Made by a program: the position numbers and the translations under genes. From the NCBI RefSeq assembly GCF_964204645.1, contig NC_134027.1, positions 1,848,485-1,912,484 of the forward strand: DNA of 64,000 nt, written 5' to 3'. The notes beneath the pieces are model-generated. The model was given only the letters and a program-made list of their open reading frames with translations. It was not told the origin of the DNA and made no database searches. The stretch comes from Tubulanus polymorphus. Its lineage: Eukaryota; Nemertea; Palaeonemertea; Tubulaniformes; Tubulanidae. Shown here piece after piece: positions 1 to 11,697 of this stretch (position 1 is its first letter; each line of letters begins with the position of its first letter).

Positions 1-2998
1 TTTCAATGAGTTAACCCGGAGTCAAATCTTAACTCAGAACTGTGGAACTGGGTCCAGATCTTTTATCATGATAACAGGAACACAATTCGTCCTGATCGGT
101 TTACATAAGAATATCGTCAGAAGAAACAGTTAATCTAGGTGTGATTTGAAACACGTTCAATGAAAATAGCATCAGATAGTTTTTTGATTACTATTCTACG
201 TATAGCAGTAGCTGCGAAATTATTTCTAAAAACTTTTTTCTCATTTTCCCTCCAGGTTTCGTATGTAAATTGCAGGAAATTGTTTATTAGTGAAAATAGA
301 ACGCATCGGTTTATAATCGCAGCTATTCTAGAGGCACGTTGTCGGCTGAATCCGACATTCTAATGTCATCTACAGCATCGATTGGATTATTACAGGCGCT
401 CGGTTGCGACATTGTACAATGCGGTATAAGATTGTAATGAGATTATAGAATATTTAAGTCACACGCAGAGATGCGGATCTGCAGCTTCTGGAAATCTTAA
501 CTACAACGAACTGTATGTTTTAAGGCTCAATCGTTAATTAAAAGACGAAATTGAAAATCGACGACCTTGATCGCTGAAAGGTTGTCGCGATATCGGAATA
601 CCGTCTTCGCGTGATGGCGCATTATATCGGAAGATGAGAATATCGTAGAACTGGATGAAAACATTCATTTAGGATGAAAATGATATCCACAAAATTACAT
701 CCCATGCGTCTACTTCAACCATGCTTCGATTAATTACGGAAGCTTTTAAAATTGCCGCTTTGCACGCAAAAATATTACATCCAACGACTAAGTTATTCAC
801 GTGAAAGTGCTACGTGCATTAAAGTTGTTCGGCCGCTGACCCGGTGCAGCTTGGCCGTATTTACATCTAACACAAAGTCTATTAATTATTGGTTGACTCC
901 ACTTAGGTCTTACTAACATCAATATGGCTGATCTGTTGTGGTAATTGTAATGTAAAATCGAAACTGAAATTGCCTATCATGTATGTACGGGCGTCACGAA
1001 ATTCACCGGAATATTTATAAAATCAGAGCTCGGTCGAATATAGTCAGGAAATATAAAGTCCCTTAGAAATCGCAGCTAAAAAATAATTATTTATAAAATC
1101 CCAAGGATTTACCCCTAAAGCCCTTTAGGGGTAAATCCTTGGGCGACAACCGTCACTGACACACACAATATTCCAAGGGATTACTTTGCCCCACCCTCAC
1201 ATTCATGAAACTCTGCCCGGTATCATTTAGGTCTACAATTTCAATCAGAAATCAGCTCTAAGAATCACTGGCGAATTATTGGATTCTTCTATTCATTCTA
1301 TACTTCCATCAGAAAGTTGTAGTCAAAGTATTGAAAAACCCGAAGCTCATTGATTTCACCAATCTGCCCGTGATGTTATAGGTCTTCACACAAGACATCG
1401 CCCGCTTCTATTGATCATATTCAAATATCGTATCTAGTGATTAAAACATAATTCCTCAGGGACACGAAGGAACACTAGGCTACGTGTTGTTCATGGAATT
1501 TTGAAAGAAAAGCCTTATAAGAATAACCGATATTTATAAACTGCTTTCATCGAGATCGCGGTATTTTCCATTACAGATTAAATCCGTCATATCAGTATTC
1601 ATAAGGAATGAAATGGAAACATACGTGAACTTTCCCCGATTGTTAACAGTCACGTTTTAATGCTCTCCTTGGAATTTTATATGGAAAGTAATCTTGTCCA
1701 AATAGCGCTAAGCCAGACGACTGTTTCCGGATATGCTGTAGATTCAACGTCACTCTTTCTGGCGCAGTTTATATCATTCCGGAAAAGATTTTTTTCTACC
1801 GTATTTTCCGATTGAGAAAACACGGCTTTTGAAGGAAACTTTAGAAACCCTTCACACACACTAGCACCCGGCACTCTCATTTTTTTACAATCATTACCGC
1901 GTTTCGAATAGAAATATCCACCTTCAAGTGGCACGGTTTTTCGCTGATTAATTTCACAATGATGCACAGAATGGTTGCAGTATACGGATCAGAGGGGAGG
2001 GGGAGCACGTTAACGTGAATTCGATCTCTAGTTTTAATAAAACAAGAGAAATGGAAGGATAGATTTATAGGACTTGGTTTTGATTTATTAAGGAGTGCCC
2101 ATAAATTGTTTAACAGGAAACTAGAGGTTTTCTTATCGTTCGAAGCGGCGACAAATATAGATAAATCCAAGCCTCGCTTCGAGTTCGCATATCATTTTGT
2201 TTCTAAAGATTCTCTGATAAAAATAACACCGTAAAGTAAACGATGATTGGTTTACAACATCTTCCGGCAAAAAGAATCCGAACGATAACGAAATTATAGT
2301 TCGCAGATTGTGAAATAATTGTGATTTACTGGCAGTAAGACCAGGCAGCGAATTTACATCGCACTAGTTTAATGATATCATTTTTTGCGTTGGAGAGAGA
2401 GAGACTAAAACGTTTCTGGTGGTTTTGAATTCAATAACGGATAAATGGAGAATGATAACATTTCTGTGTTTTTGTAGATTCTTAGGAGGAAACATTGTTT
2501 TTCTCCATTTGGAAACATTAGATAAAAATTGATCACATTCCTATCCCTTGACATCGACGTCACTTTATCTCACGGAAACAAGCCGAACGGGCTAGTTCTG
2601 AAATAGATCGGTCTAATTGACATCGGACACAGGATCATACAACGGCTACAGTTATGTTTTCCTGTCGCGGAATGGCTAAGATTACCATTTTCCGTGCGAT
2701 CAGAAAGACCTATTAAAGGCCTAATAATTTCATTAGCGAACCTTACCTCTCGGATGTATGGAACACTGCCCCTTCCCCGTCAGGGATCGCTTTACTGCTT
2801 CGACAATTGCACTTACCGTTCATACTCTACACTCATTATTTTCTCTTTTTGATGTTTTCCAACTTATAAAAAGCGGGTACAACGCAAATGCTTTTTGTTG
2901 CCACGGGCATTTCGGTGTTAGATCGACGAGAAGTAAGTTTTCAGTTGACTACTGGCATTTACATGTTATTTGTTATTCGATTCGTTATTTCAGACTAC
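1..2998. other. gene-free flank with one perfect hairpin
   Basis: No coding region with recognisable protein similarity is seen on either strand; open frames are under 100 codons and low in coding character. The first 50 bases resemble the end of a dispersed repeat family seen elsewhere in the window (for example 50408-50548). The only notable structure is the perfect inverted repeat at 1100-1143. Confidence 0.6.
1100..1143. repeat. perfect 21-bp inverted repeat, 2-base loop
   Basis: Arms 1100-1120 and 1123-1143 are exact reverse complements, separated only by CC. The arm begins CCCAAGGATTTACCCC. Such a tight cruciform is more likely a fossil of palindromic mobile DNA than a terminator or regulatory site; no gene lies next to it. 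Confidence 0.9.
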
Positions 2999-3893
2999 AG
3001 AGAGAGAGAGGGACAGAGGGAGAGGGAGAGGGAGAGGGAGAGGGAGAGGGAGAGGGAGAGAGAGGGACAGAGGGAGAGGGAGAGGGAGAGAGAGGGACAG
3101 AGGGAGAGGGAGAGGGAGAGGGGGAGGGAGAGGGAGAGAGGGAGATAGGGAGAGAGGGAGATAGGGAGAGAGGGAGAGAGAGAGAGAGGGAGATAGGGAG
3201 AGAGGGAGAGAGGGAGAGAGGGAGAGAGGGAGAGAGGGAGAGAGGGAGAGAGGGAGAGAGGGAGATAGGGAGATAGGGAGAGAGGGAGATAGGGAGGGAG
3301 AGAGAGAGGGAGAGAGGGAGAGAGGGAGAGAGAGAGAGAGGGAGATAGGGAGAGAGGGAGAGAGGGAGAGAGGGAGGGAGAGAGAGAGGGAGATAGGGAG
3401 AGAGGGAGAGAGGGAGAGAGGGAGGGAGAGGGAGAGGGAGAGGGAGAGGGAGAGGGAGAGGGAGAGGGAGAGGGAGAGGGAGAGAGAGGGACAGAGGGAG
3501 AGGGAGAGGGAGAGAGGGAGATAGGGAGAGAGGGAGATAGGGAGAGAGGGAGAGAGAGAGAGAGGGAGATAGGGAGAGAGGGAGAGAGGGAGAGAGGGAG
3601 AGAGAGAGAGAGGGAGAGAGGGAGAGAGGGAGAGAGGGAGAGAGGGAGAGAGGGAGATAGGGAGATAGGGAGAGAGGGAGAGAGGGAGGGAGAGAGAGAG
3701 GGAGAGAGGGAGAGAGGGAGAGAGGGAGAGAGAGAGAGAGGGAGATAGGGAGAGAGGGAGAGAGGGAGAGAGGGAGGGAGAGAGAGAGGGAGAGAGGGAG
3801 AGAGGGAGAGAGGGAGGGAGGGAGAGAGGGAGATAGGGAGAGAGGGAGATAGGGAGATAGGGAGAGAGGGAGAGAGGGAGAGAGGGAGAGAGA
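2999..3893 (+). repeat. polypurine GAGAGG/GGGAGA tract, about 0.9 kb
   Basis: The plus strand is almost wholly A and G, built from GAGAGG and GGGAGA hexamers with occasional ATAGGG and ACAGAG variants. Larger blocks recur within it (compare about 3295-3430 with 3685-3810), so it probably grew by unequal exchange. Runs of GGG spaced by AGA fit the G-quadruplex pattern, and the strand asymmetry fits triplex (H-DNA) formation. Long open frames across it, Ser/Leu/Pro-rich on one strand and Arg/Glu/Gly-rich on the other, are by-products of the repeat. Confidence 0.95.
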
Positions 3894-4946
3894 TCAGGTT
3901 ATAGGTACATGGCGTTTTGTCCCTCAGTTTTACTCCCACATTGGGCCTGATTTCCCATCACAATTAATGCGATAAGTAATTGGCAGGAAATATGAGTCCT
4001 TCATGATTCCCGAGTAATCAGATTCGCGCTGTATATCCTACCGAATACGTGACATGTTTTCTTAATTACGCATACGTATATTTTTGGAAGCCGTTACCAA
4101 TTACGGCGTATGAGAAATGTGTTTTTTTTTCAAAAACAATGTTTGCCGTTTAACAAAAGGTACAAAAAGGTCAAAGAAAATGATGACACGTCTTAATATA
4201 AATTACGTGAATTGTTGTCGCGCAAACAGCAGTATTCCAAACCGATCTCTTACAGTTCAGGTCTCATCAGGTGATCTACATGGCTATTTCCCGTCTCAGT
4301 GCGCCTTTATATTTCTGACATCTGAAAGTTCAACAAAATGTCAAGCATTTGCCGGATGATTACCTTCAGTTGACTCTGTGTACATAGATTGGGGACACTT
4401 TCACCGATCTTACGTACTAACTGTACCCTTGCTTTATATATGAAACTGACAGCTTCTCTTTGTTTTTTTCAGTTCTTCAATAACAAGTTGTTGCCATTTA
4501 CTAATCCACGCAGCCACTGGTCTAATACATAAAGATCCACACGCGAGAAGGCATCGATCTAGCAATCCGATGACAAAAATTTACTTTTAAAGCAATAGAA
4601 CGCACAAGTCCTAAGCCGTATCTGTGTTTTCCGTTTGCGAAGTGCTGTAGAAAATAATCGGAAATCCTGTGACTCGGTGAACTATGTTCGACAATTTCCC
4701 GCATCATCGTTAACTCAAACTAACCAGTCAGTCGTTATCCATTCGCCAAAATATTCAGAAAAACGCAATATTCATCAAGGATATTTTTTTCTCTCGAAGA
4801 ACAAGCCAGATCGAGCATCTGTTCTGGAAATAGTCTACGACGTTGAATTGATTAAAAGTCGAACGTTCAATGAATGGATACATCTTAGCTGAGGAAACTA
4901 TGCTTCTCAATAGACCGTATTGAAGCCTCTAAATTCAACTGATATT
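3894..4946. other. intergenic, upstream of first GPCR
   Basis: Nothing recognisable is seen apart from short open frames without coding character. The stretch just before 4947 should hold the 5' leader and promoter of the GPCR, but no specific element can be supported. Confidence 0.4.
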
Positions 4947-5996
4947 ATGGATGTACCGAAATCAAATTTTTCTGGCCACATCAATCAAACGATGCCGCCG
5001 CGTTTCACTGTGCTTCGCTCGAATACGGTCGAAGCTCAGGCCTGTTTTAGTAAGTATTACGAACCGTTTGTGATAAGTTTCGGAATATTCCTGAACAGTG
5101 TGCTCATACACACGTATAAACGCGCAAAAGTGAGAAAATTCTCAGGTTGTTTACCCGCCTTATCCGGTGCTGAAATCGGCTGTCTTTTAGTGCACATATT
5201 CCATTGGTTGAAGAGTCGAGCGAAAGTAGATGCAAAATCGGTGACAGGTATCTGTCAGGTGAGCATGTACGGGACATACGCGTTTAACTTTCTCGTCGCC
5301 TGGTTCCTGGTTGGACTTGTCTCTGAGAGAATTTTCGCCATGGGCCATCAGATCTGGGAAACTAGAAAAATAACGAAATTCCTGATGAACCTTTACGTGA
5401 CAATTATAAGTCTTGCCGGTTGTCTTCTGTACACCATGTGTCTTTGGACATTTGGTATCAACCCTATAATCGGCTGTACGGTCCTCCACGCCTTCCAAAA
5501 GGCTAATAGGATATTTGCTTACGTAGATGCACTAATCGCTGTACTCATACCTATTCTCTTACTCGGTGTACTTGCTGTGTTGATGTTGATTCTTTACGTG
5601 CAGTTCATAGTGCGATATGTGATTAAAAATCTGCCCAGGGAGCGACGAGTGGGTATTCGCGATCTCGGCAATCATAAGGACGAAAGCTGTGTTTCATTAG
5701 CCGTACTGATCGTCGTGGTGACGCATCTGGCGATGATTCTACCGGACAAATATCTACATGTAGAATATATCATTATTGAATTATCTGGAATTCTGCCACA
5801 AGTAGGCCCGACCACGATCGTACAGCAAATGATCTTCAAAGATGTTCTGTTGACCTGCTACGCGTTCAATCCAATCATCTATTTCGCGTGTCTGAGCAGT
5901 TTGCGGTCGACTTTTTATGAGAATGTAACCAGATGGCCATGTTTACAAGACAAACGACCAATGCAACCGGTCGGGATAGAATCCGAGGTCGCGTAA
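4947..5996 (+). CDS. divergent rhodopsin-like GPCR, single exon
   Basis: Predicted seven-transmembrane receptor of 349 aa at the plasma membrane; ligand unknown. The first in-frame ATG is at 4947. The N-terminus has two N-glycosylation sequons (NFS, NQT) before TM1. TM3 ends in SERIFAM, where class A receptors have DRY. A cysteine in the second extracellular loop (IIGC) could pair with the one before TM3 (GICQ). TM7 ends in FNPIIYF, a clear NPxxY motif, followed by a short cytoplasmic tail. There is no intron. The TM2 region lacks the usual NLxxxD signature, so it is diverged. Peptide receptors are the closest general resemblance, but I cannot name a subfamily. It is not closely related to the receptor pair at 13.9-17.0 kb. 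Confidence 0.8.
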   Translation: MDVPKSNFSGHINQTMPPRFTVLRSNTVEAQACFSKYYEPFVISFGIFLNSVLIHTYKRAKVRKFSGCLPALSGAEIGCLLVHIFHWLKSRAKVDAKSVTGICQVSMYGTYAFNFLVAWFLVGLVSERIFAMGHQIWETRKITKFLMNLYVTIISLAGCLLYTMCLWTFGINPIIGCTVLHAFQKANRIFAYVDALIAVLIPILLLGVLAVLMLILYVQFIVRYVIKNLPRERRVGIRDLGNHKDESCVSLAVLIVVVTHLAMILPDKYLHVEYIIIELSGILPQVGPTTIVQQMIFKDVLLTCYAFNPIIYFACLSSLRSTFYENVTRWPCLQDKRPMQPVGIESEVA

Positions 5997-8900
5997 AAAC
6001 AAAATCATTTCATTTGCCTTTTTGCCCTCGAAAGAATGAGAAAATAATCATCGCTTTACCAAATATTTGACCGTAAATTTCCGATGAACGCAGTGAGTTT
6101 GCATGATCGCAAACTCGTATATATATATATATATACATATTTCACCGAAAAAAGCTTCGATTAAATCGATGTATTGAATCTGACTTGATGCGGTCGCAAA
6201 AGCCGTTTGTAAGTGCACGGATAGCAGAAACGTGAACCGCTACTGACCTTCTAGTCACAGATATTTGGTTTTTAATAATGCAAAGATAGTTTCCTGCACT
6301 TGGTAATCATCTTACCCACTACGACAGCGAAAATAATGTTATAAAAGTGGGTATTACTTATTACGTATATGACTTATTTGCGTTCATGAAAGATTTATGA
6401 ATATATATTATTCCTATACACGTATCGGTAATACCTGGATGGAGAGAGGTGACATAACTGGATTATGTGTTCATCCATTCAGTGCCTTAAGCTGCGTATA
6501 TATGAAATGTTTCTGTTCGGGAGATGCGGTGTATAAATGTACTGTATATACAAATACTTTTAAATCGGAAGCTTCGTTTTTTGCATAGAAATATTATGTA
6601 TTCCATAAAACTTCGTTTTCTGTTCATAAAAATTCTTTCTTTCATGCAGATGTGCTTTTTTTGTAAAAATAAAGGTTTTTCAGAATGTTGAAGAATTTTG
6701 TTCGAAATGATATCATGGTTCACCAGCTGTTCCCCCAGTCCCGGAAGCAGTTGTGTCTACAATTATACTAGTTCTCCCACCTGTAGTCACTGATGACACT
6801 AGTTTTCGTGGTGAGTTACTACCAGCCAGTCTCAGGATACACAGTTTTTATAGGATGGCCACCAAAAATCTGAACATTAATCTGAAGCCTTATCTGAAGA
6901 TTACTGTTTGTAGTAATTATGAAAGTACCTTTATGCGTGGTGGCCAAGCGTTCTCGCGTTATCACTCATTTCCGTGTCCTCAACTCAAACGGGCTAATGT
7001 AATTTCCGGAATTGTTTTATAGTTATCTATTTGATACCAGAAATGATTACTACACCAAGCTATGATTATATCATCCTACCTCGTTATTCTCACAGGATAC
7101 TGCTCGATCAAACAGTCTATATTTGCCACAAGTCATCTTGTTGAACGGTATAATAATTATAAAACAATAGTAATCACAATGGGTATGAAAGAGGATTATG
7201 TATTTTTATGTATTTTTGGTATGACCAGATTTGCTATATATGACGAGATTTTTGATCGATATATTGAAAACAATCCTTGATAGCACTACAGCTAAATCTA
7301 AGCGTTCCGACGCGAGAACGAACTAAGAGTTGATATTACGAAAACCAAAAATTGACTTCGGTTTATTTGAATAAAACGGAAATTAATGCTGGCAATCTGT
7401 GGACCTCAGAATCATTCATCATCTCAACATTGGTTTATCTTACTGGTGATTATACAATATAGGATAATAGCTCCGTTATATTGTGCAAATTTACTGTTAT
7501 ACTCGATGCACGTTATAAGGGATGTTTAAAATCATATTAATCATTATTGAGTGTAAACGTTGTTGACCATTTTGCGAGGGAATTGATCGGTCCGTCGACA
7601 TGTCGACACGGATTTTGGAAAAGATGGATCACGGGTATACATTCTGACGTAATGTGTGAAATACAACAGGTTGATTGTACGGTACGTTAGCAACGCCGGG
7701 TAGCCTACGCGACAACGGTAACTTTGTATTACATTCCAAAAGTGACGTTGATAGATGAAAGTCAGCATGATTAATTATGATTTGAACACAAGCGCTAATT
7801 CTCATGAATTGCTGGGTAAATTGAGTATTAATGATTAAAGGGATTTTTATCGACGGTTACCGCATGAAATTACTAAACACATTAATTCGTTTTCTTCGCG
7901 TAGTTCAGCTCGAGTATGTCACTCATCTTTTTTTAGAGAGGGAAGCCGCAAAATCCGATTGGAATATCGAGCAATTTAGGCCGATTACTGTTTGCATTCG
8001 CTCTCTCCATACACAATTATCATGTTATCCAAAATTTCCGAACAAATTACAGCAATTGTGTCTATTAGACCGGCCGCACTGAACTAGCGTATGGTTCAGC
8101 AGAATTTGCTGTCTAATGATATCTGTGTTCGTCTAAAGAGCTCAATTGTCCTGTTCTCCTATAGTTGAATATACTATGAAAGTACGGTTTCTGTAAAAGA
8201 AACCAAACAACTTGACAGTCTTATGACAGAGACGTAGTTGGCATTTGAAGAGAGCTCATTCGACTTTTTAACTGGCAAGTACTTAGGGCCTCCCTGCGGA
8301 GCGCTAATGTAGATAACCTGTTCATTAAAGATAAGGCTGAGCCATCCACTGATCACACCAAAGGGAAATAACAGACTAGTTAACTTTTAAAAACACTAGA
8401 TTTGCCAAGAACAAACCGACTACACATCACCAGCCAACTCGACAACAACTTCATCGAAAAAAGAAACATTTTAGAAATTCTAATCCTGAAGTTCGGGTAA
8501 TTCAGCTATTTTACGTTCAAATAGATTCCACCTGTTTTATTTAGATGTTATGTCAGTTTCTCAGAATAAAACGTTCCTTTTTGGGAAACTGGGCGTAAAT
8601 AGTTTAGAGCCTGTTCACCACACCTCAAACAAACGACTTGTACATCAAACAATCATGTTATATCAATGTCAATGTAGGTGTTACGTCTATGTTTAGTAAT
8701 TCTTGAAGAGAATCGTGATTAATACAGAGAATCTATTCGAATCCTTGGCCGCCTCGCTTATGGAAATACATTAAACGTGACACTACTTTCACGAGGTGAT
8801 ATCTCGTCTCATTTATCGTGTATAGATCTTGTAATAGGACTTTGAGGATGTATGGCTGCTTCCATACAGCCGTTTCGTGGAATCGAAACTTTTCAAATGT

Positions 8901-11408
8901 ACAAATATATAGATGCATAGAATTTAGAGGAACTTCTCGAAAATACCGAAAATATTGGCGAAAACAGAAGTCTCCGATAGTCTCACCAGAAAATGATTAG
9001 CATTTTCCAGTTACTATAGTCTATAAGTGGCCTTTGTTCTAAAAAACTGAGGGAGAACAACATATTTTCGTAAGCGATAAAAAAAGGAAAATGATGGCGA
9101 TCATCTTAAGAATATGGCGAATAATATGAAAACACAGCGTGTCATTATTACGAAAATATGAGGACGCGCGATAGGTGGCAGTCACATTACGTGCGAAGAC
9201 TGTACTAGTAGTGAAAGTGAGTTGGTTCTATTGATGACACTGGCACCTGACTCCTTTACTCGGTATGAGGCCTGTCGTCTGACTCTCGCCTTAATTGCTT
9301 GCGCTTCTTGAACAGCGAAACGATGTGTTTCGTAACGCATTTGTTTTTGATGTTCAAACATACGTAGCTGTTATCGTTTTCGTGGATGATTCCGTTAGAA
9401 TCCATTAAAATATCAAAGATGGAAAAATACGTTGGAAAATTCATCAACGATGTGAAACAAGCAGTGGGAGTTGATAGTGCTTTGACATATTGAACAAAGG
9501 ATGTCAGAATGGATGAAACTTAGTATGAATTTTCTACCAGGGATTAAATCATAAAATGAAACTGCGAGTTCTATTAGAGATAAAGAACATTCGCCAGTTG
9601 CCCAAGAAAGTGGAAAACACCTTCCTTCCTATCAATCCTTCCTTGCAATCTTTTTTTTTGCTTCGGCATTAATTATCTTTTGAGCCAATCCCAGAATGTC
9701 GGTTTTTTAGTACGTATTTATGAATTCAGTAATTATGGAATATTTCCCTTCTACGATGACGATGGGTTGTTTGTGACTGATACGCGATACGCGGAGGAAG
9801 CGCATCAATCATATGTCACTAGTGATAAGACGGTAATTCGTCAGGACGCGTGAGATCATACAGACGTTCCATAACGGACACCCTCAATCATCATCGAATA
9901 ACAACATTATTAATTGATTACACACACTGACAACTGATGTTGTTGATGATTATGATAATTGATAATAATTATCCTACGATCATACACAATGCATTAAAAG
10001 AACAATATATTCTGCTAGTGAATCCTACTGCACCACTGTCCGTTAAGAAGGCAATAACGTGCAAATTTTCTGCAAAATGTCACAAAAGGCGCTTACGTAA
10101 AGGTTTTTCGTGCACTCGCAGATAAAACAGTCTTAAAAAGGCGAAAAGTGGTCGGGTTTAGAATCTGTTGCCTGAGGCAACGTAATAGAGGAATCATCGT
10201 AAAATTCGGGTCATTCGAGAGCATTTTGCAACTAAATGCTACTTAAGCGACTCGGCCATACGAGAGAGACCATTCATAATGGCAATGTATTTGGCGTAAA
10301 GACCCGCCGAGAGAATACGGATAAACCTCTATGCATTCACACGTTCTGATCGATGCTTCCTGGACGGTAGTAAATTTCCCGACGGCAAGGTTGGATTTGT
10401 CCACGAGTAAGAAATACCAACGGATAAGAAGTAAGGTATAGGAAGCCCGAGAGAAGATTACACACCGATGACGAATTAGAAAATGAACATTTCATCTCCA
10501 ATGAAATCATGATGAAATTGTAACGAGTTTTCTTTACTTTACTTAATTGGACAAACTCTTGGTTTCACGAGTGCTATACTTACAAAAAATGGCTTAGACC
10601 CGTATAAAATCGGAATGGATCATGTATATATGTTTCATAATTCTACAAGCACACACAGATTTGACTCGATTTCCAGTTTGCATTATATATGATTCGTATT
10701 CGAAATGAAAAATCTCTTGTCTCGATGAAATTCTTAACTCCTATTCAAAAAGTGGAACAGACAATTAAATTCATCCCCAATAATCCCATTACATAATTCA
10801 CATATGTATTCTTTTTTTTATTATATTCATTCTTTATTTTGCTAATAAACATGAATTAGATATAAATTACATAATTTTTTTTTAAACATACATTTTTTCG
10901 TCCTGCTCTATGATATTTCATCTACAGTTTCTGCGTGGTAGTATTTTTCCATTTTACAGCAATATTATGATTGCGTCATGACAAAAGAGTTCTAGCAATT
11001 ACAAGGTTCATATATACATTTTCCACAGTGACAGAATAAAAAATGAACTGTACATCACATTACATTATAGAGTATATTACAGTAATTCTAGTATAAAATC
11101 TTCTCAGCAGAATTTTCTAGGATGAGATTTTCTAATGCAGATTTATTGCGCTATCCAGATGTTCCTAAATACACATAATCTAATAGACGATAAACAGTTA
11201 CACTATCATTCATGCACTAATTCTCATAAAGTTATTATGAAAATCACCATTATCTGCTATGCCATTAACTAATAGAGCTTTAAAGCTTCGCTAAGTATAA
11301 AAATTACCAATTTGTTGGAAATTTCATTAAACTTTTATCTTAGCCCCAGGAGAATGCGATACCGATTACTTTTTTGTCAGAATTCAGCTTGAATAGAAAT
11401 AACAAAGT
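5997..11408. other. intergenic, no recognised gene
   Basis: Below-average coding signal on both strands. A TA dinucleotide run lies near 6118-6136. Several open frames of 60-90 codons occur, but none shows domain-like composition, conserved motifs or plausible splice partners. Confidence 0.5.
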
Positions 11409-11697
11409 TCCTCGTACTCCGTTACGGCTCTACTCTCCGGAGTACTCCGTTAAGATTCTACTCTCCGGAGTACTCCTTTACGATTCTAGACACTCCGGAG
11501 TACTCTGTTACGATCCTAGACTCCCCGGAGTACTCCATTACGATTCTAGACTCTCCGGAGTACTCCGTTTCAGTTCTAGATTCTCCAGAGTACTCCGTTA
11601 CGATTCTAGACTCTCCGGAGTACTCCGTTATGGTTGAAGACTCTCCGGAGTACACAGTTCTAGAATCCCCGGAGTTTTCCACACACGGTTCTAGAAC
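11409..11697. repeat. 30-bp minisatellite, about 9-10 units
   Basis: The unit is about CTCTCCGGAGTACTCCGTTACGATTCTAGA in two parts: a core with the perfect 12-bp palindrome CGGAGTACTCCG, and a spacer with GATTCTAGA. Units differ at several positions and decay at both ends. Because 30 is divisible by three, the array stays open in frames on both strands, giving a decapeptide repeat on each; I regard these as spurious since there is no flanking coding sequence. Confidence 0.9.

Noticed and set aside
2758-3939. Long open frames over the polypurine tract (Ser/Leu/Pro-rich on minus, Arg/Glu/Gly-rich on plus)
   Set aside because: They follow directly from the hexanucleotide repeat, have no domain, and begin or end arbitrarily at its edges.
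11374-11682. Decapeptide-repeat proteins on both strands
   Set aside because: Explained by the 30-bp minisatellite; no flanking coding sequence or splice partners.
11409-11697. CRISPR array
   Set aside because: Repeats are contiguous without unique spacers, in a eukaryotic setting with no cas genes.
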